A stretch of 64,000 nucleotides of DNA from Phenylobacterium sp. (GCF_030651185.1 NZ_JAUSCJ010000040.1:34478-98477); one strand, 5' to 3'; shown: positions 1 through 10,417, counted from the first letter of the stretch. Translations and numbers: made by a program. Notes: generated by a model from the letters alone, not told the origin.

Positions 1-150
1 ACCATCCTTGAGGTCGACACCAGGCTCACCCGCGTGGAGCGGGTGATCGCTGCGGCCATGGCCGACGGCGGCATCGAGGATGTGACCATCGAGGATCCCC
101 CCATGGAGGAGGTGATCGCCGAGATCTACGCCTCGACCCATGCGGCGTGA
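1..150 (+). CDS. ABC transporter ATP-binding protein, C-terminal end (partial)
   Basis: Frame 1 is open from the window edge to a TGA at 148-150 and gives 49 residues ending EEVIAEIYASTHAA. The acidic tail ending in an E-x-x-x-x-I-Y pattern is usual for the C-terminus of ABC-2 type (NatA/COG4586-like) ATPases. No Walker or signature motif lies inside the window, so the call rests on this tail and on the two permease genes that follow with overlapping reading frames. The next gene starts at 140 inside this one, which indicates translational coupling in one exporter operon. Confidence 0.65.
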   Translation, partial: TILEVDTRLTRVERVIAAAMADGGIEDVTIEDPPMEEVIAEIYASTHAA

Positions 151-937
151 CCTGATCGCGGCGTGCGTCGCCCTGCGGATCGGGGCGGGCCAGGCGATGG
201 CCGGCTGGACCGTGCTGGCCGGGCGCTGCCTGTTCTACGTGCTGATCATGACGGTGCTCTCGGCCCTGTGGGACAAGGTGGCGGCCGAGCCGGTGGCTGG
301 CGCGATTGCTCTGCCGGCCGGTGGCCTGGTGCTCTACGTCCTGGCCACCGAGTGGATCACCCTGGCCTTGCCGTCGGTACACCTGCGGTTCGAGGACGAC
401 ATCCGCTCGGGCGGCCTGGAGCCGCACCTGCTGCGGCCGAAATTCTACCTGCTGCAGAGCCTGGCCCAGAGCCTGGGCGGAACCCTGGTGCGGCTGGCCG
501 CGCTGGGCGTCACGGCGGTGGTCTGGCTGGCGGCGACCGGCCGGCAGGGGCCGCCCGCCGCCACCTATCCCTATCTGTTCGTGCTGGGTGTGCTGGCGGT
601 GAGCGTGGGCATGCTGCTCTACGCGGTGGCGGGACTGTGCGCCTTCTGGACCCGGCGGATCCTGCCCGTGATGCTGGTGATCCAGAAGCTGATGTTCCTG
701 CTGGGCGGCCTGTTCGCCCCCATCACCCTCTATCCCGACTGGCTGCGGAAGCTGGCCGAGGCGACCCCCTTCGCCGCCCACCTCTATTGGGCGGGCGTGC
801 AGGCGCTGGCGCCTTCCGGGCCCATGTTCCTGAAGGCCGCGGCCTGGCAGGTGCTGTGGATCGTCCTGCTCAGCCTGCTGTGCGTGGTCCTGTGGCGCGC
901 CGGCCTGGCCAAGGTGCTGCGGGAGGGCGGGGTATGA
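140..937 (+). CDS. ABC-2 family transporter permease (first subunit)
   Basis: This 265-residue protein is an inner-membrane permease with about six hydrophobic segments, for example around residues 33-50, 57-75, 110-130, 142-170 and 235-252. Paired permeases of about 260 residues behind a NatA-like ATPase fit the ABC2_membrane_6 (COG4587/COG3694) exporter type. The ATG at 140 overlaps the ATPase gene by 11 bases, and the stop TGA overlaps the next ATG as ATGA at 934-937. The three genes therefore form a tight operon for one exporter. The substrate cannot be read from the sequence. Confidence 0.8.
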   Translation: MRRDLIAACVALRIGAGQAMAGWTVLAGRCLFYVLIMTVLSALWDKVAAEPVAGAIALPAGGLVLYVLATEWITLALPSVHLRFEDDIRSGGLEPHLLRPKFYLLQSLAQSLGGTLVRLAALGVTAVVWLAATGRQGPPAATYPYLFVLGVLAVSVGMLLYAVAGLCAFWTRRILPVMLVIQKLMFLLGGLFAPITLYPDWLRKLAEATPFAAHLYWAGVQALAPSGPMFLKAAAWQVLWIVLLSLLCVVLWRAGLAKVLREGGV

Positions 938-1713
938 TCAAGGGTGCTCGTCTCTACGCCGCCCAGTCGGCCGCGGCGATCCGCACCTCCTTCGCCGACC
1001 GCGGCAATTTCGCGATCCAGGTGGGCGGGATGATCGTCAACGACATCTTCTTCCTGACCCTGTGGGTGCTGTTCTTCGCGGGCTTCCGGTCGATCGGCGG
1101 CTGGCAATTGCAGGACATGGCCCTGTTGTTTGGCCTGACCATGTCGGTGGTGGGGATCTCCGGCGTGTTCTTCGGCGGCTATCGCGACCTGGCCGCCACC
1201 CTGCTGCGCGGCGAGTTGGACGCCCTGTTGACCCAGCCCAAGGGCCTGATCCCGCGCCTGCTGGCCCGCGAGAGCATCGCCACGGCTTGGGGCGACCTGG
1301 CCGGCGCGGTGTTCGTGTTGGCGGTGTTCGCCAAGCTGGAGTGGACGGACCTTCCCACCCTGTTGCTGGCCATCGCGGCGGGGACGACGGTCTATGTCAG
1401 CGCCAGCATCAGCTTCGCCTGCCTGGCCTTCTGGGCGGCCGGCGCCCGCAGCTTCGCCCGCGAGCTCACCGACTTCATGCTGCTGTTCTCCAGCTATCCG
1501 GGCTCGATCTACCAGGGCGCGGTGAAGACCATCGCCTTCACCCTCCTGCCCGCCGGTTTCGTGGTGCTGGCGCCCATGGGCATGGTGCGCCATCCCAGCG
1601 GCCAGACCCTGGCCGTGGTGGTGTTCGGGGCGGTGGTCTACGCCGCCATCGCCGTGGTCCTGTTTCACCTGGGCGTGGCGCGATACCGGCGCGGCGCCTC
1701 GCCTTCGCTGTGA
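934..1713 (+). CDS. ABC-2 family transporter permease (second subunit)
   Basis: This 259-residue membrane protein starts at the ATG inside the ATGA overlap with the first permease. The longer open frame upstream of 934 is only antisense-like read-through of the first permease and is not used. Motifs resemble the COG3694 half: a first helix around residues 30-50, an internal stretch LLRGELDALLTQPKG (seen in this family before the third helix), and LLFSSYPGSIYQG followed by two further helices. It should heterodimerise with the preceding permease and use the upstream ATPase. The substrate is unknown. Confidence 0.8.
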   Translation: MIKGARLYAAQSAAAIRTSFADRGNFAIQVGGMIVNDIFFLTLWVLFFAGFRSIGGWQLQDMALLFGLTMSVVGISGVFFGGYRDLAATLLRGELDALLTQPKGLIPRLLARESIATAWGDLAGAVFVLAVFAKLEWTDLPTLLLAIAAGTTVYVSASISFACLAFWAAGARSFARELTDFMLLFSSYPGSIYQGAVKTIAFTLLPAGFVVLAPMGMVRHPSGQTLAVVVFGAVVYAAIAVVLFHLGVARYRRGASPSL

Positions 1714-1754
1714 GAATGACTTGATTTCAGAGCCGAAGCCCGGTGGTTAGGCCC

Positions 1755-2786
1755 ATGAGTCGCAAGCCGAGGATCACGGTCGCGGGCGCGGGCGCGCTCG
1801 GTCTGACCACCGCGCTCGCCCTGGCCGACGCCGGCGCCGAGGTGACGGTCTATGATCCGTCGCCGGAGGGCGGCACGGCCTCGGCCGTCGCCGCCGGCAT
1901 GCTGGCCCCGGTGTTCGAGGCGGTGCTGGACGCCCAGACGCGGGCCCACGTCGACCTGATGCTGGCGGCCCGAGACCTCTGGCCGGCCCTCGAAGCCCGA
2001 ATCGGCGTCACTGTCGATCGCGCCGGCGCCATGGCGGTAGGGGAGGCGAGCTTCCTGCATACCGTCGACGCCGGCGTCCGCAAGCTGGGCCTGCACCCCA
2101 CCGAGCTGTCGCGCAACGCCATGATCGGCCTGGCGCCGGGGCTCGCGCCCGGCTGGGGCCACGCCCTGCTGACCCGCGAGGACTGGCGCATCGACGCCGC
2201 CGCCGCGCTCATGGCCTTGCGCCGCGCCTGCGAGGCCGCCGGCGTCACCTTCCACGCCCGCGCCGCCGACGGGTTCGAGGGCGCCGAGCGGCTGGTGATC
2301 GCCACCGGCATGGGCCGCGACCTGGCCGTCATGGCCCCGCTGCTGGACCGTCTATCGCCCATCAAGGGCCACATCCTGCGCACCGAAGGCCCGGCCTATC
2401 AGGGAGTCGTCGTCCGTGGCGAGGGGGCCTATGCCACGCCTGCGCCGGGGGGGCTGACCCTGGGCGCCACCATGCAGGCCGGCGCTGAAGACCTGGCCGT
2501 CGAGGCCAACCAGGTCGCGGGCCTGCTGGAGGCCGGCGCCCGGCTGTTCCCGGCATTGGCGACCGCCAAGCTCACCGCCCAGACCGGCGTCCGCGCCGCC
2601 ACCCCGGACGGCCTGCCGATGGTCGGGCGCGGCCGCCATCACGGGGTGCTGCTGGCCGTCGGCGCGCGCCGCAATGGCTGGCTGCTGGCGCCCCTGGTGG
2701 CGAGGATCATCACCGCTTGCGTGACGGAGGGGGAGCTTGGCCCCTATGCCGCCCGGCTCGATCCGGCGCGGTTCGATAACACTTAG
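1755..2786 (+). CDS. FAD-dependent oxidoreductase of the DAO family, ThiO (glycine oxidase)-like
   Basis: The protein of 343 residues opens with a Rossmann dinucleotide motif GAGALGLTTALALADAG, followed by GTASAVAAGMLAP, the conserved ThiO segment after the FAD-binding glycines. The C-terminal half has LGATMQAG, AATPDGLPMVGRG and ARRNGWLLAPLVARI, the order seen in glycine oxidase, which converts glycine to iminoacetic acid for thiamine thiazole synthesis. No thiS or thiG lies nearby, so another amine or amino-acid substrate is possible. I chose the ATG at 1755; an in-frame GTG at 1743 is possible. It ends eight bases before the acyl-CoA dehydrogenase gene. Confidence 0.72.
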   Translation: MSRKPRITVAGAGALGLTTALALADAGAEVTVYDPSPEGGTASAVAAGMLAPVFEAVLDAQTRAHVDLMLAARDLWPALEARIGVTVDRAGAMAVGEASFLHTVDAGVRKLGLHPTELSRNAMIGLAPGLAPGWGHALLTREDWRIDAAAALMALRRACEAAGVTFHARAADGFEGAERLVIATGMGRDLAVMAPLLDRLSPIKGHILRTEGPAYQGVVVRGEGAYATPAPGGLTLGATMQAGAEDLAVEANQVAGLLEAGARLFPALATAKLTAQTGVRAATPDGLPMVGRGRHHGVLLAVGARRNGWLLAPLVARIITACVTEGELGPYAARLDPARFDNT

Positions 2787-2794
2787 GGGGATCC

Positions 2795-3964
2795 ATGAGC
2801 GCCTTCTGGCTGAGCGACGAACAGCAGGCGATCCGCGACAGCGTCGCCCGGGTCTGCGCCGACTTCGACGCCGACTACTGGCGGCGCACCGATGACACCG
2901 GCGACTTTCCCGAGGCCTTCGTCGCCGCCATGGCCGCCGGCGGCTGGCTGGGGACCGCCATGCCCGTCGAGCTGGGCGGGGCGGGCCTGGGCCTGACCGA
3001 GGCCGCCATCATGATGCAGGCGGTGGCGGAGTCCGGGGCAGGTTTCTCCGGCGCCAGCGCCATGCACCTGAACATCTTCGGGCCCATGCCGATCGCCAAG
3101 TTCGGCTCGGCGGCCCTGAAGGCCAGCGCCATCCCCCGGCTGATCTCCGGCGAGGACAAGATCTGCATCGGCATCACCGAACCGGACTCCGGCCTCGACA
3201 CCACCAGCCTGACCACGCGGGCGGTACGCACCGACCATGGCTATGTGATCTCGGGCCGCAAGGTGTGGACGACCATGGCCCAGCGGGCCAACAAGATACT
3301 GATCATAGCCCGCACCACGCCGAAGGATCAGGTGAAGAAGGCCACCGAGGGCCTCAGCCTGTTCTACACCGACTTCGACCGCTCGAAGATCTCGGCCACG
3401 GTGATCCCGAAGATGGGCCGCAAGGCGGTGGAGTCCAACAGCGTCTTCATCGACAACCTGGAGGTCCCCGAGGGCGACCTGATCGGCGAGGAGGGGCGGG
3501 GCTTCTACTACCTGCTGGAGGGGCTGAACCCGGAGCGGGTGCTGTTCGGCGCCGAGGCCGTGGGCCTGGGCCGCGCGGCGCTGGCCAAGGCCACGACCTA
3601 CGCCAAGGAGCGGATCGTGTTCGGCCGGCCCATCGGCCAGAACCAGGGCGTGGCCCACCCGTTGGCGCGGTCCTGGGCCGAGCTGGAGGCCGCCAACCTG
3701 ATGGCCTTCAAGGCCGCGGCCCTCTACGACGCCGGCCGTGACTGTGGGGCCGAGGCCAATGCGGCCAAGTACCTCGGCGGCGAGGCGGGCTTCAACGCCT
3801 GCGAGGCCGCGGTCCTGGCCCACGGCGGCATGGGCTACGCCAAGGAATACGATGTCGAGCGCTACTTCCGCGAAGTGATGATCGCCCGCATCGCGCCCAT
3901 CAGCCGCGAGATGGTGCTCAACTACATCGCCGAGCGCGTGCTGGGCCTGCCCAAGAGCTACTGA
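2795..3964 (+). CDS. Acyl-CoA dehydrogenase
   Basis: A 389-residue flavoenzyme, close to the usual family length, expected to introduce the alpha-beta double bond in an acyl-CoA thioester with FAD as cofactor. The middle domain shows IGITEPDSGLDTTSLTTRA, the substrate/FAD loop, and VWTTMAQRAN. The C-terminal domain shows YAKERIVFGRPIGQNQG and AHGGMGYAKEYDVERYFRE. The usual YEGT catalytic segment is replaced by IARIAPIS, so the base may instead be the Glu of GLNPERVLFG, as in isovaleryl-CoA-type members; this is inference. The start ATG has a good AGGGGG site seven bases upstream and the gene likely shares a transcript with the ThiO-like gene. Confidence 0.9.
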   Translation: MSAFWLSDEQQAIRDSVARVCADFDADYWRRTDDTGDFPEAFVAAMAAGGWLGTAMPVELGGAGLGLTEAAIMMQAVAESGAGFSGASAMHLNIFGPMPIAKFGSAALKASAIPRLISGEDKICIGITEPDSGLDTTSLTTRAVRTDHGYVISGRKVWTTMAQRANKILIIARTTPKDQVKKATEGLSLFYTDFDRSKISATVIPKMGRKAVESNSVFIDNLEVPEGDLIGEEGRGFYYLLEGLNPERVLFGAEAVGLGRAALAKATTYAKERIVFGRPIGQNQGVAHPLARSWAELEAANLMAFKAAALYDAGRDCGAEANAAKYLGGEAGFNACEAAVLAHGGMGYAKEYDVERYFREVMIARIAPISREMVLNYIAERVLGLPKSY

Positions 3965-3967
3965 CTT

Positions 3968-4004
3968 TTCCTCCCCCGTGAAGCGGAACGGCGTGGGGGA
4001 GGAA
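3968..4004. terminator. Hairpin after acyl-CoA dehydrogenase gene
   Basis: A perfect 10-bp stem (TTCCTCCCCC at 3968-3977 and GGGGGAGGAA at 3995-4004) with a 17-base loop begins four bases after the acyl-CoA dehydrogenase stop codon. No long T-run follows. Its CTCCCCC/GGGGGAG core is the same as in the longer convergent-end repeats at 7.0 and 12.4 kb. Confidence 0.55.
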
Positions 4005-4015
4005 GGACGATCAGC

Positions 4016-4170
4016 CCCCAAACTGCACCGGATCGAGACCGGCGCGGTGGCGCTGTCCACCGGCGGCTCGTCACGGGGCGGGGGCTCATCTTGTAAAAGG
4101 CTGCGAGCTTCAGCGCCGCCGGGCCGAAGCCGGCGTTGTCGGGGCGCTCGGCCACTGTCTTGACCTTTGG
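4016..4170 (-). pseudogene. Decayed TonB C-terminal domain fragment
   Basis: On the minus strand, translation from about 4170 gives KVKTVAERPDNAGFGPAALKL followed by AAFYKMSP, which matches the core of a TonB-family C-terminal domain (GFG-AALKLA--FKM-P). After a C-rich run near 4080 the reading continues only in another frame as RDEPPVDSATAPVSIRCSL, which corresponds to the expected end of the domain (RDG-PV-SA-V-IPI-F). The N-terminal proline-rich and membrane parts are absent. It therefore looks like a truncated and frameshifted remnant of an energy-transducer gene. The domain assignment is from motif memory, not a search. Confidence 0.45.
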
Positions 4171-4340
4171 GAAGCTAAGCCATGACTTAACCAAGGTCAC
4201 GTTGTGTCGCTGCAACCAAGCAAGTGCGACGCTTGGTCGCAAGTATTCGATGGTAACCAAATTGGGGATTTGAAAACCATTAATGACGACGCAATCCCTT
4301 TGCTCTTAAGGTGTTGCGGAATCTAGGGCACGAATCACAG

Positions 4341-6131
<1,791 letters not shown>

Positions 6132-6150
6132 GTGCGCGCGTCCGCCGCAG

Positions 6151-6174
6151 CATGGTTAGCGCGGCGTTAACCAT
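6151..6174 (+). promoter_or_regulatory. Near-consensus CtrA box within an inverted repeat
   Basis: TTAG-N7-TTAACC at 6156-6172 differs in one base from the CtrA consensus TTAA-N7-TTAAC. It also lies inside an inverted repeat (CATGGTTA at 6151-6158, TAACCATG at 6167-6174). It sits 21 bases before the start codon of the lytic transglycosylase gene. Binding by CtrA is inferred. Confidence 0.45.
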
Positions 6175-6194
6175 GTCGGTGCAAACCAGGGATC

Positions 6195-7019
6195 ATGGCG
6201 ATCCAGGGTCTGAGGGGCGCGGTCGAAGCCGCCATCCAACGTGCGTCCACCGCGACGGGCGTGGACTTCACGTTCCTGATGAAGACCGCCAACCGCGAGA
6301 GCGGATATAACCCGCGCGCCAAGGCCTCGTCGTCGTCGGCCGCGGGCCTGTTCCAGTTCGTCGAGCAGACCTGGCTCTCCACCCTCAAGCAGCACGGCTC
6401 CAAGTACGGCTACGCCCGCTATGCCGATCTGATCAGCAAGGGCTCGGATGGCCGCTATTCGGTGAACGGGGCCGAGGCGCGCAAGGCGGTGATGGACCTG
6501 CGCCTGGACGCCCATGCCTCATCGCTGATGGCCGGTGAGCTGGCCTCCGACCACGCCTCCTATCTGAAGGGCCGCACCGGCCGCACGCCCACGGCGGGCG
6601 AGCTCTACGCCGCCCACTTCCTGGGGCCCCAGGGGTCGGCCCGCCTGATCGAGGCCGCCAACAGCCGCCCCGGCGCCTCGGCCGCCAGCCTGTTCCCCGA
6701 CGCCGCCCAGGCCAACCGCTCGATCTTCTACCGCGACGGCCGCCCGGCGACGGTGGCCGAGGTCTACGCCAACCTGACCCGCACCGGCGGCGCGGGCGCG
6801 GCCACCTCCACGCCTGCCCCGCGCCCCGACGATGGTTTCATCCAGTACGCCTCGGCCCGGCAGACCGAGCGGCTGAAGGAACAGGACGCCCTGGTGGACC
6901 TGATCCTGCGCGGCTCCCAGAGCCCCGACCGCGACGGCTCCAGCTCGCGCCTCACCGGCTCGATCTTCTCCAGCGAGATGCTGCGGGTGCTGTCGGACGC
7001 CCGCGACGGCAAGAGCTGA
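6195..7019 (+). CDS. Lytic transglycosylase (SLT domain) protein
   Basis: A 274-residue protein with an SLT-type lysozyme fold in its first 170 residues. The catalytic Glu is in TANRESGYNPRAKA (near residue 35), followed by the conserved SSAAGLFQFVEQTWL and, further on, AAHFLGPQGSARL. It should cleave the MurNAc-GlcNAc bond of peptidoglycan and leave a 1,6-anhydro end. No signal peptide is visible at the N-terminus, so it may be exported by another route or act with a flagellar, pilus or secretion apparatus. The C-terminal 80 residues are low-complexity and polar. The CtrA-like site directly upstream suggests cell-cycle control, which would suit localised wall opening. Confidence 0.85.
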   Translation: MAIQGLRGAVEAAIQRASTATGVDFTFLMKTANRESGYNPRAKASSSSAAGLFQFVEQTWLSTLKQHGSKYGYARYADLISKGSDGRYSVNGAEARKAVMDLRLDAHASSLMAGELASDHASYLKGRTGRTPTAGELYAAHFLGPQGSARLIEAANSRPGASAASLFPDAAQANRSIFYRDGRPATVAEVYANLTRTGGAGAATSTPAPRPDDGFIQYASARQTERLKEQDALVDLILRGSQSPDRDGSSSRLTGSIFSSEMLRVLSDARDGKS

Positions 7020-7023
7020 AGAT

Positions 7024-7174
7024 CCTCCCCCAGGCGCACAGCGCCGATGTGGGGGAGGTGGCGCGGACCGCAGGTCCGTGCCGGAGGGGAATCGACGTAG
7101 TCGACACTAACCTCAGCCAAACAAGATTCAATGTCCCCCTCAGTCAGCTTCACTGACAGCTCCCCCAGGAGGGA
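7024..7174. repeat. Intergenic repeat copy 1 at convergent gene ends
   Basis: This gap between two convergent genes holds a CCTCCCCC...GGGGGAGG hairpin at its left end and CCCCCTCAGTCAGC / GCTGACAGCTCCCCC at its right end. Nearly the same arrangement recurs at 12407-12516, again between convergent genes. It probably belongs to a dispersed non-coding repeat family that also acts as a two-way transcription terminator. Confidence 0.7.
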
Positions 7175-7181
7175 AGCATCT

Positions 7182-8378
7182 TCAAGCAGCCGCGCCGCTC
7201 GCCATCATCGCGTCGATCTCGGCGTCCGAATAGCCGATCTCCCCAAGGACCACGCGGGTGTGTTCGCCGAGGCCCGGCGCCGCCGGACGCTGGGTGGCGG
7301 GCACGCCGGGGAACTGGGCCGGAGAATTGGGCGAGCGATAGGTCCCGCCGTGGCCGTCCTCCACCGCGATCAGGGCGCCGGCGGCCTCGACCTGAGGATC
7401 GGCGGCGACCTCGGCGGGGGTCTGGACTGGGGCCCAGACCAGGTCGGCCCCGTCCAGCCGTCGCGCGATCTCCGTAAAGTCGAGCGCTCCGAAGGCGGAT
7501 TCGAACTCCGCCACCAGCTCGCGGTTGTTGGCCTTGCGCGCCTTGCCGCCCTTGAAGCGTTCGTCCTCCAGCAGGTCGGGGCGCCCGCAGGCCTTGGCCA
7601 GGACCGGCCAGTCGGCGGCCCCGCCACGGGGGTTGAGCACGAACCAGCGCTCGTCGCGGCTCTTGTAGAAGTTGGCCAGGGGATCGAAGGGGTCGGTGCG
7701 CGGGCGGTTGGAGGCCAGCTTGCCGAACACCAGCTGCACCGCCAGGTCCGATCCCACCACATAGGTTCCGGTCGCCAGCAGCGAGGTGGCCACCAGCCGG
7801 CCCACCCCGGTCTGCTCCCGCTCATAGAGCGCCGCCAGGATCGCCGAGGTGGTGGCCAGGGATGTGGTGTGGTCGCCCACCCCGGTGCGCAGGATGAAGG
7901 GGTCTGAGCCCTTGGGCGCGTGCATGCGGGCCACGCCGGCCCGCGACCAGAAGGCGGTGACGTCGAAGCCGGGCAGGTGGGCGTCGGGGCCCTCCAGGCC
8001 ATAGCCGGTGACCACGGCGTAGATCAGCCGCGGATTGGCGGCGCGCAGGGTCTGTTCGTCCAGCCGGTACTTCTTCAGCGAGGCGGGCCGCACATTGGTC
8101 AGGAAGACGTCGGCCTCGGCGGCGAGGCGGGCGAGCGCGTCGCGCCCCTCCGGCTTGGCGATGTCGAGGACCACGGCGCGCTTGCCGCGGTTGTCCATGC
8201 CGAAGGTGGGATTGCCGGTGAGCTCGCTCTTGGCGTCGGCGAAGACGTGGCGCATCGGGTCGCCCTGCGGCCGCTCCACCTTGATCACCTCGGCCCCCCA
8301 GTCGGCCAGGATGCCCGCCGCGCCGGGCGCGGCGATGTAGGAGGCGAATTCGACGACCTTCAGACCCTTGAGCAGCAC
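7182..8378 (-). CDS. CoA transferase, CaiB/BaiF (family III)
   Basis: A 398-residue protein starting at a GTG, with the N-terminal signature GLKVVEFASYIAAPGAAGILADWGAEVIKVE (residues 4-34) of family III CoA-transferases. Further motifs are the Rossmann segment NRGKRAVVLDIAKPEG and RTGVGDHTTSLATTSAILAAL, whose Asp corresponds to the catalytic carboxylate that forms the CoA-acyl anhydride in formyl-CoA transferase. It should move CoA between carboxylic acids or carnitine-like acceptors. The substrate is not evident. It stands alone on the minus strand but fits the many acyl-CoA genes of the window. Confidence 0.9.
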   Translation of the reverse strand: MLLKGLKVVEFASYIAAPGAAGILADWGAEVIKVERPQGDPMRHVFADAKSELTGNPTFGMDNRGKRAVVLDIAKPEGRDALARLAAEADVFLTNVRPASLKKYRLDEQTLRAANPRLIYAVVTGYGLEGPDAHLPGFDVTAFWSRAGVARMHAPKGSDPFILRTGVGDHTTSLATTSAILAALYEREQTGVGRLVATSLLATGTYVVGSDLAVQLVFGKLASNRPRTDPFDPLANFYKSRDERWFVLNPRGGAADWPVLAKACGRPDLLEDERFKGGKARKANNRELVAEFESAFGALDFTEIARRLDGADLVWAPVQTPAEVAADPQVEAAGALIAVEDGHGGTYRSPNSPAQFPGVPATQRPAAPGLGEHTRVVLGEIGYSDAEIDAMMASGAAA

Positions 8379-8427
8379 GCGTTTTCCCCACCTGTTTCCA
8401 GGATCATGGGCGTTCCGCGTCCACGCC

Positions 8428-10239
8428 TCAAGCGGTGAGGCGCGCCGGGCTGTCCCTGCGGGTCACGGCTACGGCGTCGGCCACGGCGCGGGCCACGGCG
8501 GCGACGCTGACCGGCTTGCGCAGCACCGCGTCGGCGCCGGCGTCGGTGCATTGCTTGGCTTCCTCGGCGTCACCGCCGATCACGGCGACGATGGGCACGT
8601 CGGCGGCGGCGCCCTCCAGGCCGCGCAGGGCGGCGATGGTCTCGGGGCCGTCCATGTTGGGCATGCGGCCGTCGATCATCACCAGGTCGAACTCGCAGAT
8701 CTTGGCCAGGTCGAAGGCGCGGCGGCCATCGACCGCATGCACCACCTGGTGGCCCAGCTGCTCGATCACCGCGCGCAGCATGGCGGCGTTCAGCGCGTCG
8801 TCCTCGGCGATCAGCACCTTCAGGGTCCGGCGCTCGGTCGGATCGGGCGCCGCGACCTCCACGGCCTCGATCACGCGCTCGGCCACGGCTTCGGCGTCGT
8901 AGGGCAGCTCCAGGCGGAAGCAGGATCCGACGCCAACGGCGCTGTGGGCGGTCAGGTCGCCGCCCATCAGGCGGGCCAGCTGGCGGGCCAGCGACAGGCC
9001 CAGGCCCGCGCCCGAGGTGCCGGCGCTGGTGCGCTCGACGCGGGCGAAGGGTTCGAAGGCGCGCTCCAGCTCGTCGGCGGCCAGGCCCGGCCCGGTGTCG
9101 GCGATCTCGATGGCCAGGCGCCCGGCGGGCGTGATCTCGACCCGGGCCTCGACGCGGCCGCGGACCGAGAACTTCACGGCGTTGCCGATCAGGTTGGCGA
9201 TGATCTGGCGGGCCCGGTGGGCGTCGGCCAGGGCCGCGCCGGCCTGACCGTTCTCCAGCTCGGCGGGCACGTGCAGGGTCAGCTCCAGCCCCTTCATGGA
9301 GGCGTTGGGACGATTCAGCAGCACCAGGTCGCGCAGCAGGGCGACGGGGTCGAAGGGCCGGGTGTCCACCGACAGGCGGCCGGCTTCGGCGGTTTCGGAA
9401 TCCAGGGTGGTGTTGAGCACCGCGATCAGGTCGTTGGCGGCGTCCAGGGCGGCGGTAAGCTGCTCGCGCGACGGGGCGCCACGGCCGTTGCGGCCGGCGG
9501 CGGCGGCGAGCACGTGGGCCACGCCGGTCAGGCCGTTGCGGATCTCGTGGCTCAGGGTGGCCACCAGGTCGGACTTGGACTGGGCCAGCCTGCGGGCCTC
9601 CTCCACCTTGCCCGCCCGATCGGCGATCAGGACTTCGCGCTCGGCGGCCATGGAGAACTGGCGGCGCAGGATGCGGTTGAGGATCAGGGCCAGCGCCATG
9701 GCCAGCGCAATGGCGCCCCAGGCGTTGCTGGCCAAATCATTGTCCTCGGGGCGGGAGAACAGCGCGATGAGCGGGCCCGCGGCGGCGGCCGGTCCCACGA
9801 TAAGCAGGCTGGGCAGCCAGGGGGAGGCGAAGAAGATGATCACCACCGAGGCTGCCAGCGCGGTCATCAGCAGCGGCTCGCGCGCGGGGCCGGCGCCATC
9901 GGAGAAGGCGGCGATCTGCGCCACCGCCAGCGCCCAGATCAGGGCCGAGAGGATTTGGATTCGTCCGCGTTGGACGGTGTTGCCAGCGTTCTCCGGGTTC
10001 TTCAGCCAGTTAACCACGCCGTAGAAAGCGCCCCAGGCGCCGGCGAAAATCGCGAAGGTGCCGGTCATCCAGACGGCGTTGACCGCATGGCTGCCGGCCC
10101 AGACATAGGCCGGCAGGCTGACAGCGAAGACCGCCAGCGCATAGGGCAGGAGGGCCGTCTGGGCCTCGAGGGCCTGCTGTGTCGCCGATTGGCCGCCCCG
10201 CATGGGTTCGGCCGGCAGATCATCTGGGGTCGTGGCCAT
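8428..10239 (-). CDS. Hybrid histidine kinase with C-terminal receiver domain
   Basis: Protein of 603 residues. The N-terminal 180 residues carry paired hydrophobic helices, followed by a linker, a dimerisation H-box LSHEIRNGLTGVAHVL, an HATPase domain (NLIGNAVKFS, ADTGPGLAADEL, GAGLGLSLARQLARL) and a receiver (IAEDDALNAAM, MIDGRMPNMDGPE, LRKPVS). The H-box has Asn-Gly instead of Thr-Pro after HEIR, and the receiver has Gly-Gly in AVIGGDAEE where the Thr/Ser switch residue normally sits, so receiver signalling may be altered. I chose the ATG at 10239, with GAGG upstream, over the one at 10266. It is divergent from the DUF2336 gene across a 178-base gap. Confidence 0.88.
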   Translation of the reverse strand: MATTPDDLPAEPMRGGQSATQQALEAQTALLPYALAVFAVSLPAYVWAGSHAVNAVWMTGTFAIFAGAWGAFYGVVNWLKNPENAGNTVQRGRIQILSALIWALAVAQIAAFSDGAGPAREPLLMTALAASVVIIFFASPWLPSLLIVGPAAAAGPLIALFSRPEDNDLASNAWGAIALAMALALILNRILRRQFSMAAEREVLIADRAGKVEEARRLAQSKSDLVATLSHEIRNGLTGVAHVLAAAAGRNGRGAPSREQLTAALDAANDLIAVLNTTLDSETAEAGRLSVDTRPFDPVALLRDLVLLNRPNASMKGLELTLHVPAELENGQAGAALADAHRARQIIANLIGNAVKFSVRGRVEARVEITPAGRLAIEIADTGPGLAADELERAFEPFARVERTSAGTSGAGLGLSLARQLARLMGGDLTAHSAVGVGSCFRLELPYDAEAVAERVIEAVEVAAPDPTERRTLKVLIAEDDALNAAMLRAVIEQLGHQVVHAVDGRRAFDLAKICEFDLVMIDGRMPNMDGPETIAALRGLEGAAADVPIVAVIGGDAEEAKQCTDAGADAVLRKPVSVAAVARAVADAVAVTRRDSPARLTA

Positions 10240-10417
10240 GGGGCGCCTCGGGGGAGATATCGCCACGTAAGGTAGTGGATCAGGGTTGGCGCGAAGTTAC
10301 CGGCCAGGGTTAATCCACAGCTTCCGCCAGCCTCGTGCAGGCAACCGATCATTAAGCCTAACCAGTCATTATAACCGTGACGGACTCGGTGATTCCGGGG
10401 TGGGGACAGGTGCAAGA

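Noticed and set aside
163..933. Long plus-strand open frame before the second permease
   Set aside because: It overlaps the first permease in another frame and is only GC-driven; the ATGA overlap at 934 marks the true start.
8368..10275. 635-codon plus-strand open frame
   Set aside because: It is antisense to the hybrid kinase, Gly/Gln/His-rich as expected of antisense high-GC coding sequence, and has no domain.
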